Numbered from the stretch's first letter, positions 43,591 through 52,783 are shown. The stretch is DNA of 64,000 bases from an uncultured Verrucomicrobiae bacterium (GCA_937770485.1 CALJHX010000020.1:1-64000); one strand, 5' to 3'. Notes: generated by a model from the letters alone, not told the origin. Translations and numbers: made by a program.

Positions 43591-46211
43591 CAGTTTGCCT
43601 CGGTTTGTATTTTTTGAACCAGATCGCTTTTTACAATGGCCCGCATCAGGCTGGGATAGGTTCCGCCCCCCTTCTGCGCGGCTTGGTGAACCTTGTCAAG
43701 CGTGCGGGAATCCGCCGGGCCAAGCGGCCGGCCAAGCGCGAACTGGGCCACCTTCCACGTCAGGCATTGCTGGACACGGTCGCTGCTGGCGAGCAGGTTC
43801 ATCAGCTCGGCGGAGGAGTCGTACGGCACCGTCTTGGCCGTGCCGGGAAAGAGAATTTCGCCGTCGTCACGGAGGGTGTTGCCGTGCTCGTCCTTTTCCT
43901 GAAACGCGCCGATACCGTCGAACTTTTCTAAACCAAACGCCAGCGGTTCGAACTTGATGTGGCAGCCGCCACAAGTCTTGTCCGCGATACGTTTCCTGGC
44001 GATGTTGCGCTGGGTCAAACCGGCCTTCGATGGCACCGGCTCAGTGTTGACCGATGGCGGCGGGTCTTTCACCCCGCTTCGCAGGAGGTCGTGCAACACG
44101 AAGAGTCCGCGCGTCACCATGGACGCCTCATCGCCGCCGATGGTCAACACACTGCCCTGGGTCAGCAAGCCACCACGCTCGGGGACGGATTTCAGGTCGT
44201 ACCGGGCCTGCCCATCCCCCTGCACCGGCAGACCGTAGTGCCTGGCCAAGCGCGGCGTGGCATAGGTGAGTTTGGCGTTGAGCAGGTCGGCCAACGGTCG
44301 GTTTTGTTTCCAGACCACGTCGTCGAAAAATGCAATCGTCTCGGCGCGCATGTCGTTGGCCAAGTCGGCGTTCCACTGCGGGAACTTTTCCGGGTTGGGC
44401 TTCATGTTGGCCAAGCGCCCGAGGTTGAGCCATTCGTGGACGAACTCGGCGGAGCGCTTGGCTGCGCGCGGGTCGTCGAGCATTCGTTGGAGTTGAGCCT
44501 CCAAGCCGTCGTCCTCGAAGAGTTGGCCGTTCTCGGCCGCCTCGAGCAGTTGAGTATCGGGCGGCGCACCCCAAATGATGTAGCTCATGCGGGAGGCCAA
44601 CTCGTACTCGCTCACCGGCCAGGCGGTGCCGTCGCCGCGCTCGTTCTCGACGCGATAGAGGAAGCGGGGCGACTGCAGCATCGCCTCGACCAGCAGCGAG
44701 AGCGCCTCCTCGAACGTTCCCCCGGCGGCAGCCACCGTGGTGGAAACCCCGCGAAACGCCGCCACCTCGTGCTCCTCGAGCGGCGCGCGCAAAAGCCATT
44801 TGCCCATCTTGGCCACGAGATCGCGCATGACGTCGTCGGTGAATCCTCGTTTCCTGGAGAAGCGTTTGGCGAATTGCCGTACGTTCATTTTGCCGGCGAT
44901 GATACCAGCAAGCCTCGAGTAGGCCTCGATATGCTTGAGATCTACGGTGAGATTGTAGGCGGTGTTGCTGAAGCCGTCTGCCCGAATGTCCGGAGGCAGG
45001 GTTTCCCTCGCCTCCTTCGCGATCTCCACGCCTGTCAGGCTCCGCACGGTCTCAATGTACTCCGGCACAGTGAGTCGGCGCACCCAGTTTTGGTTGACGC
45101 GCCGGTCGTGCGTGTGGGCCAGTGGGTCGATTTCCTCGCCTGCCCAAACGGCACCATCCTCGATCCACTTTCGTAGTAGTTTCTTTTCGTCAACGCTCAA
45201 CGGATCACGCTCGTTCGGCATGTCGTCCCCCTCGACGACCTCCCACAACAGGCTTTCCGCCGACTTGCCAGGAACGATCACGGTCTCCTTTTTAGAGGTT
45301 GCGAACGCGGTCGATTTTTTTGAAAGATCAAGCCTGCCCTTGTGGTTCACTGTGTCGTGGCACTCGAGACAATGGCGCGAAAGTAAGGGTGCGATTTCCC
45401 GGTCAAAAAATTGTTCCTTCGGGGACTGTTTCCGCTTGGCCAGTTGCGCGCCGGTGGACCGGGCGTTCACGCCGGCCTTGAAATGTTGCGCGACTTCCCC
45501 AACCAACAAGTCCCGGCTGTAAATTGCCACGAGATGAAATGTCCCCAGCCAAGGCCGGTCGCTGGAAAGCTCGTTGGCCAGGGCCAGGCGGTACTTGTCG
45601 TTCCAGTTTGCCATTGCGCCGGACACGCGCTTTTCCGCCTGCTGTTTTCCGTTGAGAAAAAGTCGCGCGCGGCCACCCCGGTTGCGGGTATACACGATGT
45701 GAGTCAACTGGGGAGCCAGACTGCGGCCGGGGCTGTCCAGCGAGGGGATGCCGTTCCTACTCGTCTTGGTGGTTCGCAGCCGCACGTCCACCTTGTCGCC
45801 CTCCTGGCCAAGCGTGAAGTTGCGCTCGGAACTGCCGCCCGACAGCGTGACCATCCGCGCCGGGCCGTCCTGATTGGCGTTGGCCGGATGCACCCACGCC
45901 TCGATGGTGATCTCGCCGGAGCGGCGCACGGCGTTGAACACCTTGGCCGCCGGCTTGTCTGAGCATATGAGCGTCTTGCCGCGTACCTCGAGCGTGCCCT
46001 TGGTGCGGCGTACGTTTTTCGGGTTCTCGATTTTCAGGTCAAGCGGCTTACCGACGCCGGAGCGATCCTTGATGATGCTGCCCTTGGCCAAACGGAAATC
46101 GTACAGCGCCACCAAGCCATCCCCGCTCCGATCGGCCGACCACGCACTGGCCGGCCTAGCCAAGGCGAGCAGAAAAAAAAACACCACAAGTTGACTGAAT
46201 TTAACCCTCAC
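43590..46211 (-). CDS. PSD1/DUF1592-DUF1588 cytochrome-domain protein with LamG domain
   Basis: The 873-residue product has a signal peptide (LVVFFFLLALARPASAW) and a concanavalin/LamG-type domain (about residues 95-245: ITIEAWVHPANANQDGPARM, LFLNGKQQAEKRVSG). A heme site, CLECHDTVNHKG, is at 281-285. The DUF1587/1592/1588/1585 chain follows (LTVPEYIETVRSLTGVEI, PRFLYRVENERGDG, FVHEWLNLGRL, DKTCGGCHIKFEPLAFGLEKFD). It forms the second exported cytochrome pair of the window with DUF1552. Such pairs are thought to process sugar or alcohol substrates in PVC bacteria. Confidence 0.92.
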   Translation of the reverse strand: MRVKFSQLVVFFFLLALARPASAWSADRSGDGLVALYDFRLAKGSIIKDRSGVGKPLDLKIENPKNVRRTKGTLEVRGKTLICSDKPAAKVFNAVRRSGEITIEAWVHPANANQDGPARMVTLSGGSSERNFTLGQEGDKVDVRLRTTKTSRNGIPSLDSPGRSLAPQLTHIVYTRNRGGRARLFLNGKQQAEKRVSGAMANWNDKYRLALANELSSDRPWLGTFHLVAIYSRDLLVGEVAQHFKAGVNARSTGAQLAKRKQSPKEQFFDREIAPLLSRHCLECHDTVNHKGRLDLSKKSTAFATSKKETVIVPGKSAESLLWEVVEGDDMPNERDPLSVDEKKLLRKWIEDGAVWAGEEIDPLAHTHDRRVNQNWVRRLTVPEYIETVRSLTGVEIAKEARETLPPDIRADGFSNTAYNLTVDLKHIEAYSRLAGIIAGKMNVRQFAKRFSRKRGFTDDVMRDLVAKMGKWLLRAPLEEHEVAAFRGVSTTVAAAGGTFEEALSLLVEAMLQSPRFLYRVENERGDGTAWPVSEYELASRMSYIIWGAPPDTQLLEAAENGQLFEDDGLEAQLQRMLDDPRAAKRSAEFVHEWLNLGRLANMKPNPEKFPQWNADLANDMRAETIAFFDDVVWKQNRPLADLLNAKLTYATPRLARHYGLPVQGDGQARYDLKSVPERGGLLTQGSVLTIGGDEASMVTRGLFVLHDLLRSGVKDPPPSVNTEPVPSKAGLTQRNIARKRIADKTCGGCHIKFEPLAFGLEKFDGIGAFQEKDEHGNTLRDDGEILFPGTAKTVPYDSSAELMNLLASSDRVQQCLTWKVAQFALGRPLGPADSRTLDKVHQAAQKGGGTYPSLMRAIVKSDLVQKIQTEAN

Positions 46212-46388
46212 ACGCTTGGCATCGACCGATGCTTACTTCCCATCTGATATTCGATTTTTTTTCAACGAAGAAAGTTTGCCTCATCCTGCCGGTTGAAAAC
46301 AAGGTTTTTTGCCTGTCCGGTAATCCTTCCCTCACCCGTTCGATTCCGCTAGTCTTTCGCGCTTGAATACGGTGCAGTTGTTGAACTA

Positions 46389-46649
46389 ATGAGCTCGACC
46401 TCCATCATTGCGCTTTTGATGGTCGCACTCTTGGCGATTGTGGAACTGCTCGTCGAGCGGGGCTTGGACGTCAACGCGCAGAACTGCGACGGAAACACTC
46501 CCCTTCATCTGGCCATGTCACCGTTCCAACGGGAGGTCGCCAAGTATCTGGTCGACTCAGGCGCCGACCCGGAAATCAAAAACTGGAAGGGAATCAGCCC
46601 TCACAAAATAGTGCAGCAGGATATCGTCAATTTCCTGAGTCACACTTGA
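46389..46649 (+). CDS. Short ankyrin-repeat protein, probably a fragment
   Basis: The 86-residue frame has a hydrophobic start (IIALLMVALLAIVELLV) that runs directly into ankyrin repeats (ERGLDVNAQNCDGNTPLHLA, YLVDSGADPEIKNWKG). The hydrophobic stretch looks like a compressed ankyrin helix pair (LMVALL...IVELLVERG) after a deletion, rather than a true signal. It is not part of the leader-tail family at 3.6-12.5 kb. It lies directly before tRNA-Ala. Confidence 0.5.
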   Translation: MSSTSIIALLMVALLAIVELLVERGLDVNAQNCDGNTPLHLAMSPFQREVAKYLVDSGADPEIKNWKGISPHKIVQQDIVNFLSHT

Positions 46650-46666
46650 AACGGGCGAGAAAAAAA

Positions 46667-46742
46667 TGGTGGAGCCGACTGGTCTCGAACCAGCGACCCC
46701 CACAATGCCATTGTGGTGCTCTACCAACTGAGCTACGGCCCC
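46667..46742 (-). tRNA. tRNA-Ala(GGC)
   Basis: A full cloverleaf with acceptor GGGGCCG/CGGCTCC, which includes the G3-U70 pair that identifies alanine tRNAs. Anticodon stem CCACA/TGTGG with loop ATGGCAT gives anticodon GGC. The T arm is CTGGTTCGAGACCAG and the CCA is encoded. Confidence 0.95.
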
Positions 46743-46797
46743 ACCAAGGGGACGGCGATTGTAGGGATACTCTTTTAACCGTCAACCGATTTTTTGC

Positions 46798-47163
46798 ATG
46801 ACACACTATGAACTTAATCACGTCGCGCTTCACGTCGCCGATGTGGAGAAAAGCTGCGAATTTTACCGCAACACACTCAAGATGGAGCCGGTGGAGAGGC
46901 CGGCGTTCGACTTCCCCGGCGCTTGGTTTCGCCTGGGCGAATTTCAGGAACTGCACCTGATCGGCGATCGTGAGTTGGACACGCGCTCAAAGCCGCGAGG
47001 CAACCACTTCGCCCTGCGTGCTGACAATCTCGACGAGTGGGAGGGTCATTTCAACAGCATCGGGCAGAAATACCTGCCACGCCGCACCCGCCCCGATGGT
47101 GCTTCTCAACTCTTCGTCGCCGACCCCGACGGCCACCACGTCGAGCTGTTCACCGGGCCGTAA
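46798..47163 (+). CDS. VOC (glyoxalase/dioxygenase-fold) protein
   Basis: The 121-residue product has the two beta-alpha-beta-beta-beta units of a VOC domain: ELNHVALHVADVEKSCEFYRNTL, FRLGEFQELHLIGD, GNHFALRADNLDEWEGHF and LFVADPDGHHVELF. Metal ligands are likely the first His, the His of ELHLIG, the His of NHFALR and the Glu of VELF. The substrate is unknown. Confidence 0.85.
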   Translation: MTHYELNHVALHVADVEKSCEFYRNTLKMEPVERPAFDFPGAWFRLGEFQELHLIGDRELDTRSKPRGNHFALRADNLDEWEGHFNSIGQKYLPRRTRPDGASQLFVADPDGHHVELFTGP

Positions 47164-47176
47164 GCTTGGCCAGGCG

Positions 47177-48709
47177 CTACTGCGTGCTGAAGCTCTCGGC
47201 CAACGCCAGCGCCTTGATCATCGCCTTGGATTTGTTGACCGTTTCCTGAAACTCGCTCTCCGGCACCGAGTCGGCCACCCAGCCGCCACCGGCCTGCACG
47301 TACGCCTTGCCATCCTTCAGCAACGCCGTGCGGATGGTGATGCAGCAGTCGAGATTTCCGGTGAACGAAAAGTAACCGACGCAGCCGCCGTACGGCCCGC
47401 GCGTCGTCTGCTCAAACTCGGAGATGATCTGCATCGCGCGAATCTTCGGCGCGCCGGAAAGCGTCCCCGCCGGGAACGTAGCACGGATCAGGTCGTACGG
47501 CGTGTGTTCCTCCGTGAGGTTGCCCTCCACCTGCGTGACGATGTGCATCACGTGGCTGTATCGCTCGATGATCATCAGGTCTTTCACCTCCACCGAGCCG
47601 AAGTCGCACACGCGGCCGATGTCGTTCCGCGCCAAGTCAACCAGCATCACATGCTCGGCGCGCTCCTTCGGGTCGGCGAGCAACTCCTTCTCCAGCGCCA
47701 AGTCTTCCTCGGCGTTTCTACCGCGCGGCCGCGTGCCGGCGATCGGGCGAATCTCCACCCGCCGATCCTCGCAGCGGACATGAATCTCCGGCGACGCGCC
47801 AACGAGCGAATAGCCCTCGAACTCCAGCAGAAACATATACGGCGACGGGTTGATCGAGCGCACCGCGCGATACACGTCAAGCGGCGACGCATCCACCGGG
47901 GCGGAAAAACGCTGCGAACCGACCACCTGAATGATGTCGCCGGCGTTGATGTACTCCTTCGCCTTCCCGACGTTCTTTAGAAAACGATCCTTCGCTTGGT
48001 TGGACTGGAATTCCTTCTCCGGCAACTCGTCGGGGAACGACACCGGCTTGTATTCGCTCGGCTGCTCGAGCATTGCCACGATCTTCTCCACCTCATTGGT
48101 CGCCGCCTCGTACACCTCCGCCGGCGAGCCGCCGGGGCCAATGATGCCGTTGACGATAATCGTCAGCGTCTGCGCCACCCGATCGAACACCAGCAGTTGG
48201 TCGGCGATGATGAAACAAATCGTCGGCATGCCAAGCTCGTCCTCCGGCGGGCGCGGCACAACCGGCTCGATGTCATGGATGAACTCGTGGCCGACAAAGC
48301 CAAGCGCTCCGCCGGTGAATCGCGGCAGACCATCGACATCCACCGGCTTGTAGTTGGCCAGAACTTTCTCGACGACCTCGAGCCCGTCGCAGACTTGGCC
48401 TTCCGACTTGGCCCCGCCACGACCGACAACCTTGTACGTCTCCCGCACTTGGCTGCCCTCGATCCACTCCACCGTATCGCCGACTTGGCGGATCATCCCG
48501 CGCGGGTTGCAACCCACGAACGAGTAGCGGCCGAGGTGCTCCCCTCCCTCGACCGACTCAAAAAGAAACGACTCCCCCTTGCCGCGGATTTTGCGATAAG
48601 CCGTCAGCGGAGTTTCCTGGTCGGCCAACAGCCTGCGCGTGACCGGAATCAGGTTTCCCTGTTCGGCCAAACGGCAAAACTCATCCTTGGTTGGACGGCA
48701 AAACTCCAT
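47177..48709 (-). CDS. trpE: Anthranilate synthase component I
   Basis: The 510-residue product converts chorismate and ammonia to anthranilate, the first step of tryptophan synthesis. The N-terminal part includes GESFLFESVEGGEHLGRYSF, the tryptophan feedback-binding region. The catalytic half has VGASPEIHVRCED, RPIAGTRPRG, ELLADPKERAEHVMLVDLARND, SHVMHIVTQVEG, GTLSGAPKIRAMQI and the final YVQAGGGWVADSVPESEFQE. The TrpG partner is not in the window. It is on the same strand as hisI and hisF just upstream, as a cluster of amino-acid genes. Confidence 0.95.
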   Translation of the reverse strand: MEFCRPTKDEFCRLAEQGNLIPVTRRLLADQETPLTAYRKIRGKGESFLFESVEGGEHLGRYSFVGCNPRGMIRQVGDTVEWIEGSQVRETYKVVGRGGAKSEGQVCDGLEVVEKVLANYKPVDVDGLPRFTGGALGFVGHEFIHDIEPVVPRPPEDELGMPTICFIIADQLLVFDRVAQTLTIIVNGIIGPGGSPAEVYEAATNEVEKIVAMLEQPSEYKPVSFPDELPEKEFQSNQAKDRFLKNVGKAKEYINAGDIIQVVGSQRFSAPVDASPLDVYRAVRSINPSPYMFLLEFEGYSLVGASPEIHVRCEDRRVEIRPIAGTRPRGRNAEEDLALEKELLADPKERAEHVMLVDLARNDIGRVCDFGSVEVKDLMIIERYSHVMHIVTQVEGNLTEEHTPYDLIRATFPAGTLSGAPKIRAMQIISEFEQTTRGPYGGCVGYFSFTGNLDCCITIRTALLKDGKAYVQAGGGWVADSVPESEFQETVNKSKAMIKALALAESFSTQ

Positions 48710-48782
48710 GCGGCGGACAGTCTAAACGGCGCCCTTCCCCAAACGCCAACACAATACAGGCCAAGCGCTTGGTCAAGCGGGA

Positions 48783-49166
48783 TTACTTTTTGTAAACCTC
48801 GTCCGGGTTGACGAGTTGCTCCTCGGTGACCTCGACGCCCCCCCCCTCGCGGGTCGAGCGGAAAAAGCAGGACTTATAGCCCTCATGGCAGGCCGCGCCA
48901 TGCTGCGAGACCTGAACCAGCAGAGTGTCGCCGTCACAGTCAAACGAAATGTCGCTGACCTGCTGCGTGTGACCGCTCAACTCGCCCTTCATCCAGTATT
49001 TCTGGCGGGAGCGACTCCAAAAATGTGTCTTGCCGGTCTTGATCGTGGACTTCAGTGAGGCCTCATTCATCCACGCCATCATCAGCACGCGGCCGGTTCC
49101 TTCTTCCTGTATAATGGCCGGGATCAGGCCATCCGAGTTGAACTTTAGTTTCTCAATGAACTTCAT
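48783..49166 (-). CDS. hisI: Phosphoribosyl-AMP cyclohydrolase
   Basis: ATG 49166 gives 127 residues: VLMMAWMNEASLKSTIKTGKTHFWSRSRQKYWMKGE, SFDCDGDTLLVQVSQHGAACHEGYKSCFFR. The metal-binding Asp residues and Cys (CDGD; AACHEGYKSCF) are present. It opens the purine ring of phosphoribosyl-AMP in histidine synthesis. There is no fused PRA-PH (HisE) domain. It follows hisF by eight bases. Confidence 0.95.
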   Translation of the reverse strand: MKFIEKLKFNSDGLIPAIIQEEGTGRVLMMAWMNEASLKSTIKTGKTHFWSRSRQKYWMKGELSGHTQQVSDISFDCDGDTLLVQVSQHGAACHEGYKSCFFRSTREGGGVEVTEEQLVNPDEVYKK

Positions 49167-49174
49167 CTGGGAAA

Positions 49175-49951
49175 TTATATCGTGCGGACGGGAATGCCGT
49201 CCTGTTTCAAGAATGCCTTTACATCGGCGACGGTATATTCGCCGAAGTGAAAAATACTGGCCGCCAACACCGCGTCGGCCCTGCCCTCGTGCAGCACCTC
49301 GGCCATATGCTCGAGACAACCGGCGCCGCCGCTGGCCACCACCGGCACATCCACGGATTCGCTGATGCGCCTCGTGATCTCCAAGTCGTAGCCGGCCTTC
49401 GTGCCGTCGGCATCAATGCTGTTTAAAACGATCTCGCCAGCGCCGAGTTCAACAGCACGGGCCGACCACTCGACCGCGTCCAATCCGGTTTCCTTACGGC
49501 CGCCGTGTGAAATGACCCCCCATTTGCCATCACCAGTTTTCTTGGCGTCGACCGAGACGACGATGCACTGGCTGCCAAACTTTTCCGCCCCCTCGCGAAT
49601 TAACTCCGGCTTGGCCAAGGCGGCGCTGTTTATACTGATCTTGTCTGCACCCGCCTTGAGCATGATGCCCATGTCCTCCACCGTGCGAATGCCACCACCC
49701 ACCGTCAGCGGCATGAAACAACGGCTTGCCACCCGCCTCATCACATCAACCATCGTATCGCGCCCGTGCGCACTTGCTGTGATGTCGAAAAAAACCATCT
49801 CGTCAGCCCCTTGCTTATCATACCGGACGGCCAACTCGACCGGGTCGCCGACGTTGCGCAGGCCACCCTCCTCCGCACGGCCAAACTGCACCCCGCGTGT
49901 CACTGCGCCATCGTGCACATCCAGGCAGGGAATCACTCGTTTGGCCAACAT
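49175..49951 (-). CDS. hisF: Imidazole glycerol phosphate synthase subunit HisF
   Basis: The 258-residue TIM barrel has catalytic Asp11 in CLDV and the second Asp in [12 protein letters not shown]. Phosphate sites are in [14 protein letters not shown] and [13 protein letters not shown], together with FFDITAS and [11 protein letters not shown]. Position 19, usually Lys in VVKG, is Arg (AVTRGVQF), a conservative change. With HisH it makes imidazole glycerol phosphate and AICAR. hisF and hisI form a pair; hisH and hisA are not in the window. Confidence 0.95.
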   Translation of the reverse strand: MLAKRVIPCLDVHDGAVTRGVQFGRAEEGGLRNVGDPVELAVRYDKQGADEMVFFDITASAHGRDTMVDVMRRVASRCFMPLTVGGGIRTVEDMGIMLKAGADKISINSAALAKPELIREGAEKFGSQCIVVSVDAKKTGDGKWGVISHGGRKETGLDAVEWSARAVELGAGEIVLNSIDADGTKAGYDLEITRRISESVDVPVVASGGAGCLEHMAEVLHEGRADAVLAASIFHFGEYTVADVKAFLKQDGIPVRTI

Positions 49952-49960
49952 GGTACTAAA

Positions 49961-49990
49961 AACTCCCGGCGATCCATGCCGCCGGGAGTT
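49961..49990. terminator. Hairpin between hisF and the histone-like gene
   Basis: Stem aactcccggcg / cgccgggagtt with an eight-base loop. It lies 5' of hisF and 3' of the histone-like gene on the minus strand, so it would end that gene or the opposite strand. The T run is short. Confidence 0.6.
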
Positions 49991-50063
49991 GCAATATTGT
50001 TTATCTGCCTGCTATTCAAACCAGCCAGTCAAAACCGGCAAACACTCCGATCTTAAAAGAAAA

Positions 50064-50618
50064 TTAAGCAGCAGTGAAACCGTCCTTACTTTTCTTGAAC
50101 AACTCCTTGTTCTTAGAGTTATACAGCACTGACGCAGCAATGGAGTTTTTTAGATTTTTACTTTTTGACTTATAGCCAGCCTTCTGTACCGCAACTGCGA
50201 TTTCGGCGAGCTTAAGAGTCTTGTTCTTGGTCTCTTGCAACACAAAGTCCTTCAAAGAACGCTCATTCTTGGCCTGTTTCGGTGCTGCCTTCTTCTTGGG
50301 TGCCTTCTTGGCCACCTTCTTGGCCACCTTCTTGGCCACCTTCTTGGCCACCTTCTTATTCAACGTTTTTTGTTTCACTGCAGCCTTTTTCTTCGCAGGA
50401 CGGCCGCGGCGCTTGACTGCGGCCTTCTTTGGCTTGCGACCACGGCGCTTGCCCGGTGCAGAGTCTGCACCTCCCAATGCGGCTTCAATCTCAGCGAGCC
50501 TGTTTTTAGCATCCGCTGCGGTTGCCTGCGCGATTTCCAAAGCCTTCGACAGGGAATCCTTTTGGGATTGCAATGCCGCACGAGCTCGTTGGAATAATTT
50601 AACTGTATCTTTACTCAT
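50064..50618 (-). CDS. Histone-H1-like basic DNA-binding protein with AT-hook-like motifs
   Basis: The 184-residue product has three parts. Residues 1-50 form a coiled coil (MSKDTVKLFQRARAALQSQK, ALEIAQATAADAKNRLAEIE). Residues 55-115 are Lys/Ala/Arg-rich, with two AT-hook-like GRKPKK and GRPAKK blocks and four KKVA repeats, as in histone H1. Residues 120-184 are a compact region (SLKDFVLQETKNKTLKLAEI, AVQKAGYKSKSKNLKNSI) that resembles a small helical DNA- or protein-binding module seen in other bacteria. It probably organises the nucleoid. The KKVA part is encoded by a perfect 12-base DNA repeat. Confidence 0.8.
   Translation of the reverse strand: MSKDTVKLFQRARAALQSQKDSLSKALEIAQATAADAKNRLAEIEAALGGADSAPGKRRGRKPKKAAVKRRGRPAKKKAAVKQKTLNKKVAKKVAKKVAKKVAKKAPKKKAAPKQAKNERSLKDFVLQETKNKTLKLAEIAVAVQKAGYKSKSKNLKNSIAASVLYNSKNKELFKKSKDGFTAA
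50311..50358. repeat. Four tandem 12-base repeats (gccaccttcttg)
   Basis: Nearly perfect tandem repeats encoding the KKVA stretch of the histone-like protein. They can expand or contract by slippage, altering the length of the basic tail. The unit contains CTTGGCCA, a partial version of the dispersed palindrome. Confidence 0.9.
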
Positions 50619-50754
50619 CTCTTTGGGGGTTGTATCGCGCCATATATCGACGCAAAAGTTAGATACTACCCTATAACAAATTGTTTACAAGCCAAAATAT
50701 AATGTTTTTCAGGAAGAGTCGGACAGTTGAATGATAAAAATAATATCTAATATT

Positions 50755-51465
50755 TTATTGTCTAATCGCAATGTGAATACTCATTGCCCCTCCCATTATA
50801 TCTATAATTTTAACGGATTTATAACCCAGCACATCCAGCGTCGCCGCCACCCCTTTTTGTGCGGGATATTTTTTCAGTGACTCCAGTATATAAGCGTAGG
50901 CGGATGCATTGCCGCAACATAGCCAACCAAAAACAGGGAGAATCCATGCGAGGTATAAGTAATAAGCCGATCGAAGCAACCGATTAGCCGGCTTACCAAA
51001 ATCGAGTATCAGCAGACGCCCTCCCGGCTTCAGAACTCGGGTAATCTCCCGAAGACCGTCTTCCATGCTGCCAAGGTTTCTCAAACCGTAACCGATCGTC
51101 ACCAAGTCAAGTGAGTGGTTCCTAAGCGGAAGTTTCAAGGCATCCGCTTGGGCAAGCCTGACGCACTGATCCCCGCGCTTGGCCAAGCGGATGGCGGCTT
51201 GCAGCAGCATGGGCCGGTTGAGATCCATCCCAACGAGTGCGCCTCCCCGCTTGGCCAAGCCGATGGCGATATCACCCGTTCCGCAGCATAAATCCAGCCC
51301 CGTTTCACCTTCTTTGAAATTCGCAAGGACAACCACGCGGCGCTTCCAAACCCGATGCAGTCCCAGGCTTTGGATGTCATTGACAAGATCGTACCGCACA
51401 GCGATCGAGCCAAACAATTGGTCGACCTTTTGTGTGTGACTGGTTGAATCGCTCTCGGTTCCCAC
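50755..51465 (-). CDS. ubiE: Ubiquinone/menaquinone C-methyltransferase family (UbiE/MenG)
   Basis: The 236-residue product shows YDLVNDIQSLGLHRVWKRRVV, LDLCCGTGDIAIGLAKRGG, MDLNRPMLLQAA, DALKLPLRNHSLDLVTIGYGLRNL, EITRVLKPGGRLLILDFGKP and GGAMSIHIA, the UbiE layout in full. It methylates the quinone ring in the last steps of menaquinone or ubiquinone synthesis; which quinone cannot be told. Two palindrome copies 72 bases apart lie in the SAM-binding part, where the DNA reads LAKR. Confidence 0.92.
   Translation of the reverse strand: MGTESDSTSHTQKVDQLFGSIAVRYDLVNDIQSLGLHRVWKRRVVVLANFKEGETGLDLCCGTGDIAIGLAKRGGALVGMDLNRPMLLQAAIRLAKRGDQCVRLAQADALKLPLRNHSLDLVTIGYGLRNLGSMEDGLREITRVLKPGGRLLILDFGKPANRLLRSAYYLYLAWILPVFGWLCCGNASAYAYILESLKKYPAQKGVAATLDVLGYKSVKIIDIMGGAMSIHIAIRQ
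51176..51189. repeat. HIP-like palindrome CGCTTGGCCAAGCG
   Basis: Perfect 14-base copy within ubiE. A second copy with the 12-base core GCTTGGCCAAGC is at 51249-51260. Both are read as LAKRG on the minus strand. Confidence 0.9.
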
Positions 51466-51574
51466 TGACCGGCGACAAGTATCACCCCCTTTACCTGTTC
51501 ACCAGCAAATCCAATCGAGCCACACAATTAGTAGGTTTGATTCCTCAGGTGATAAGGGCAACAGTCCCCTTCGA

Positions 51575-52783
51575 ATGTTGTCGCTTGAAGAAGCCATTGA
51601 ACGATCACTCGCCGCCACGCCTAAGCTTGGCGGCGAGGCCGTCTCCCTAGCCAACGCCGAGGGTCGATTGGCCGCTTCGGATGCCAAGGCCAAGGTATCG
51701 TTGCCGGCCTTCGACAATTCAGCCATGGACGGGTATGCCGTCAGGAGTTGCGACTTGAAGAGCGCTACTGCTGATTCGCCCGTTGGTTTGATGTGCGTTG
51801 GTGTGATCCCCGCCGGGACTTTTCCTGAAGGCTCACTTGAAAGCGAAACCTGTATGAAGATTTATACTGGCTCGCCAATTCCGGACGGCACGGATGCGGT
51901 GATCATGCAGGAGGATTGCCATTCAATTCCAGGCGATGCCACAACCATCCTCTGCAACGACAGAGTCAAGCCATGGGAAAATATCCGGCTGCAAGGCGAA
52001 GACGTTCGAGAAGGTGACGCAGTGATCTCGAAGGGTACCCGAATAACGGCTCGCACGATCGGGTTACTGGCTGCGTCGGGTCATGATCGAGTTGAAGTCG
52101 CTCGCAGGCCAAGGGTTGGGCTGTTGGCAACCGGCAGCGAGTTGGCCGAGCCAACCGGCAGCCTGAAGCCCGGCGAAATATATGAGAGCAACCGCGCCAT
52201 GCTAGCCCCGCTCGCGGCAAAAGTGAATGCCGAGCCCACACCCTATCCCATCGTGCCCGACTCGCTCGATGACACCGTCGCCGCCTTGGAGAGGGCTTTC
52301 GCGGAAAATGATGTTGTCGTGACCTCCGGCGGCGTTTCGGTGGGCGACCACGACCACGTGAAGCCGGCTATCAAGCGACTCGGCGGCTCGGTGAATTTCT
52401 GGAAAATCGCCGTCAAGCCGGGCAAGCCGTTTGTGCTTGGCCAAGTCGGCAGCAAGCCGCTATTCGGGCTGCCAGGCAATCCGGTTTCGGCCCTTGTCAC
52501 ATATCTGCTGATCGTTCGGCCCGCCCTGTTGAACATGCAGGGTGCGCTGGAATGTCGCCTAACCAAGCGGCCGGGTTGCTTGGTGGACGAGTTGGTCAAT
52601 AGGGGCGATCGGCGGCATTTCGTGCGGGTGTCGATTGACGATCGTGGACTTGTCCAAAGTGCCGGTGGGCAGCGCTCACACATGCTGAGCAGCCTAGCCA
52701 ATGCCAACGGCCTCGTTGATTTGCCGCCCAAGTCCCGATGGCCCAAGGGCGAGAAGGTCGAGGTCATCCTGACCGATCAGTGA
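51575..52783 (+). CDS. moeA: Molybdopterin molybdenumtransferase
   Basis: The 402-residue product inserts molybdate into molybdopterin. Domains follow the MoeA order: N-terminal region (SLEEAIERSLAATPKLGGEA, LPAFDNSAMDGYAVRS), IYTGSPIPDGTDAVIMQED, NIRLQGEDVREGD, the MogA-like domain (RVGLLATGSELAEP, EIYESNRAML, VVVTSGGVSVGDHDHVKPAI, FWKIAVKPGKPF, FGLPGNPVSALVTY) and a C-terminal beta domain. Its presence implies molybdoenzymes elsewhere in the genome. It starts divergently from ubiE and converges with the small gene next to hprK, overlapping it by seven bases. Confidence 0.95.
   Translation: MLSLEEAIERSLAATPKLGGEAVSLANAEGRLAASDAKAKVSLPAFDNSAMDGYAVRSCDLKSATADSPVGLMCVGVIPAGTFPEGSLESETCMKIYTGSPIPDGTDAVIMQEDCHSIPGDATTILCNDRVKPWENIRLQGEDVREGDAVISKGTRITARTIGLLAASGHDRVEVARRPRVGLLATGSELAEPTGSLKPGEIYESNRAMLAPLAAKVNAEPTPYPIVPDSLDDTVAALERAFAENDVVVTSGGVSVGDHDHVKPAIKRLGGSVNFWKIAVKPGKPFVLGQVGSKPLFGLPGNPVSALVTYLLIVRPALLNMQGALECRLTKRPGCLVDELVNRGDRRHFVRVSIDDRGLVQSAGGQRSHMLSSLANANGLVDLPPKSRWPKGEKVEVILTDQ

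Noticed and set aside
43959-45176. Open frame of 405 codons on the plus strand
   Set aside because: Antisense to the DUF1592-type gene, with a low-complexity product and no family pattern.
50311-50358. Possible CRISPR-like repeat
   Set aside because: The repeats are directly joined 12-base units within a coding frame, without spacers.
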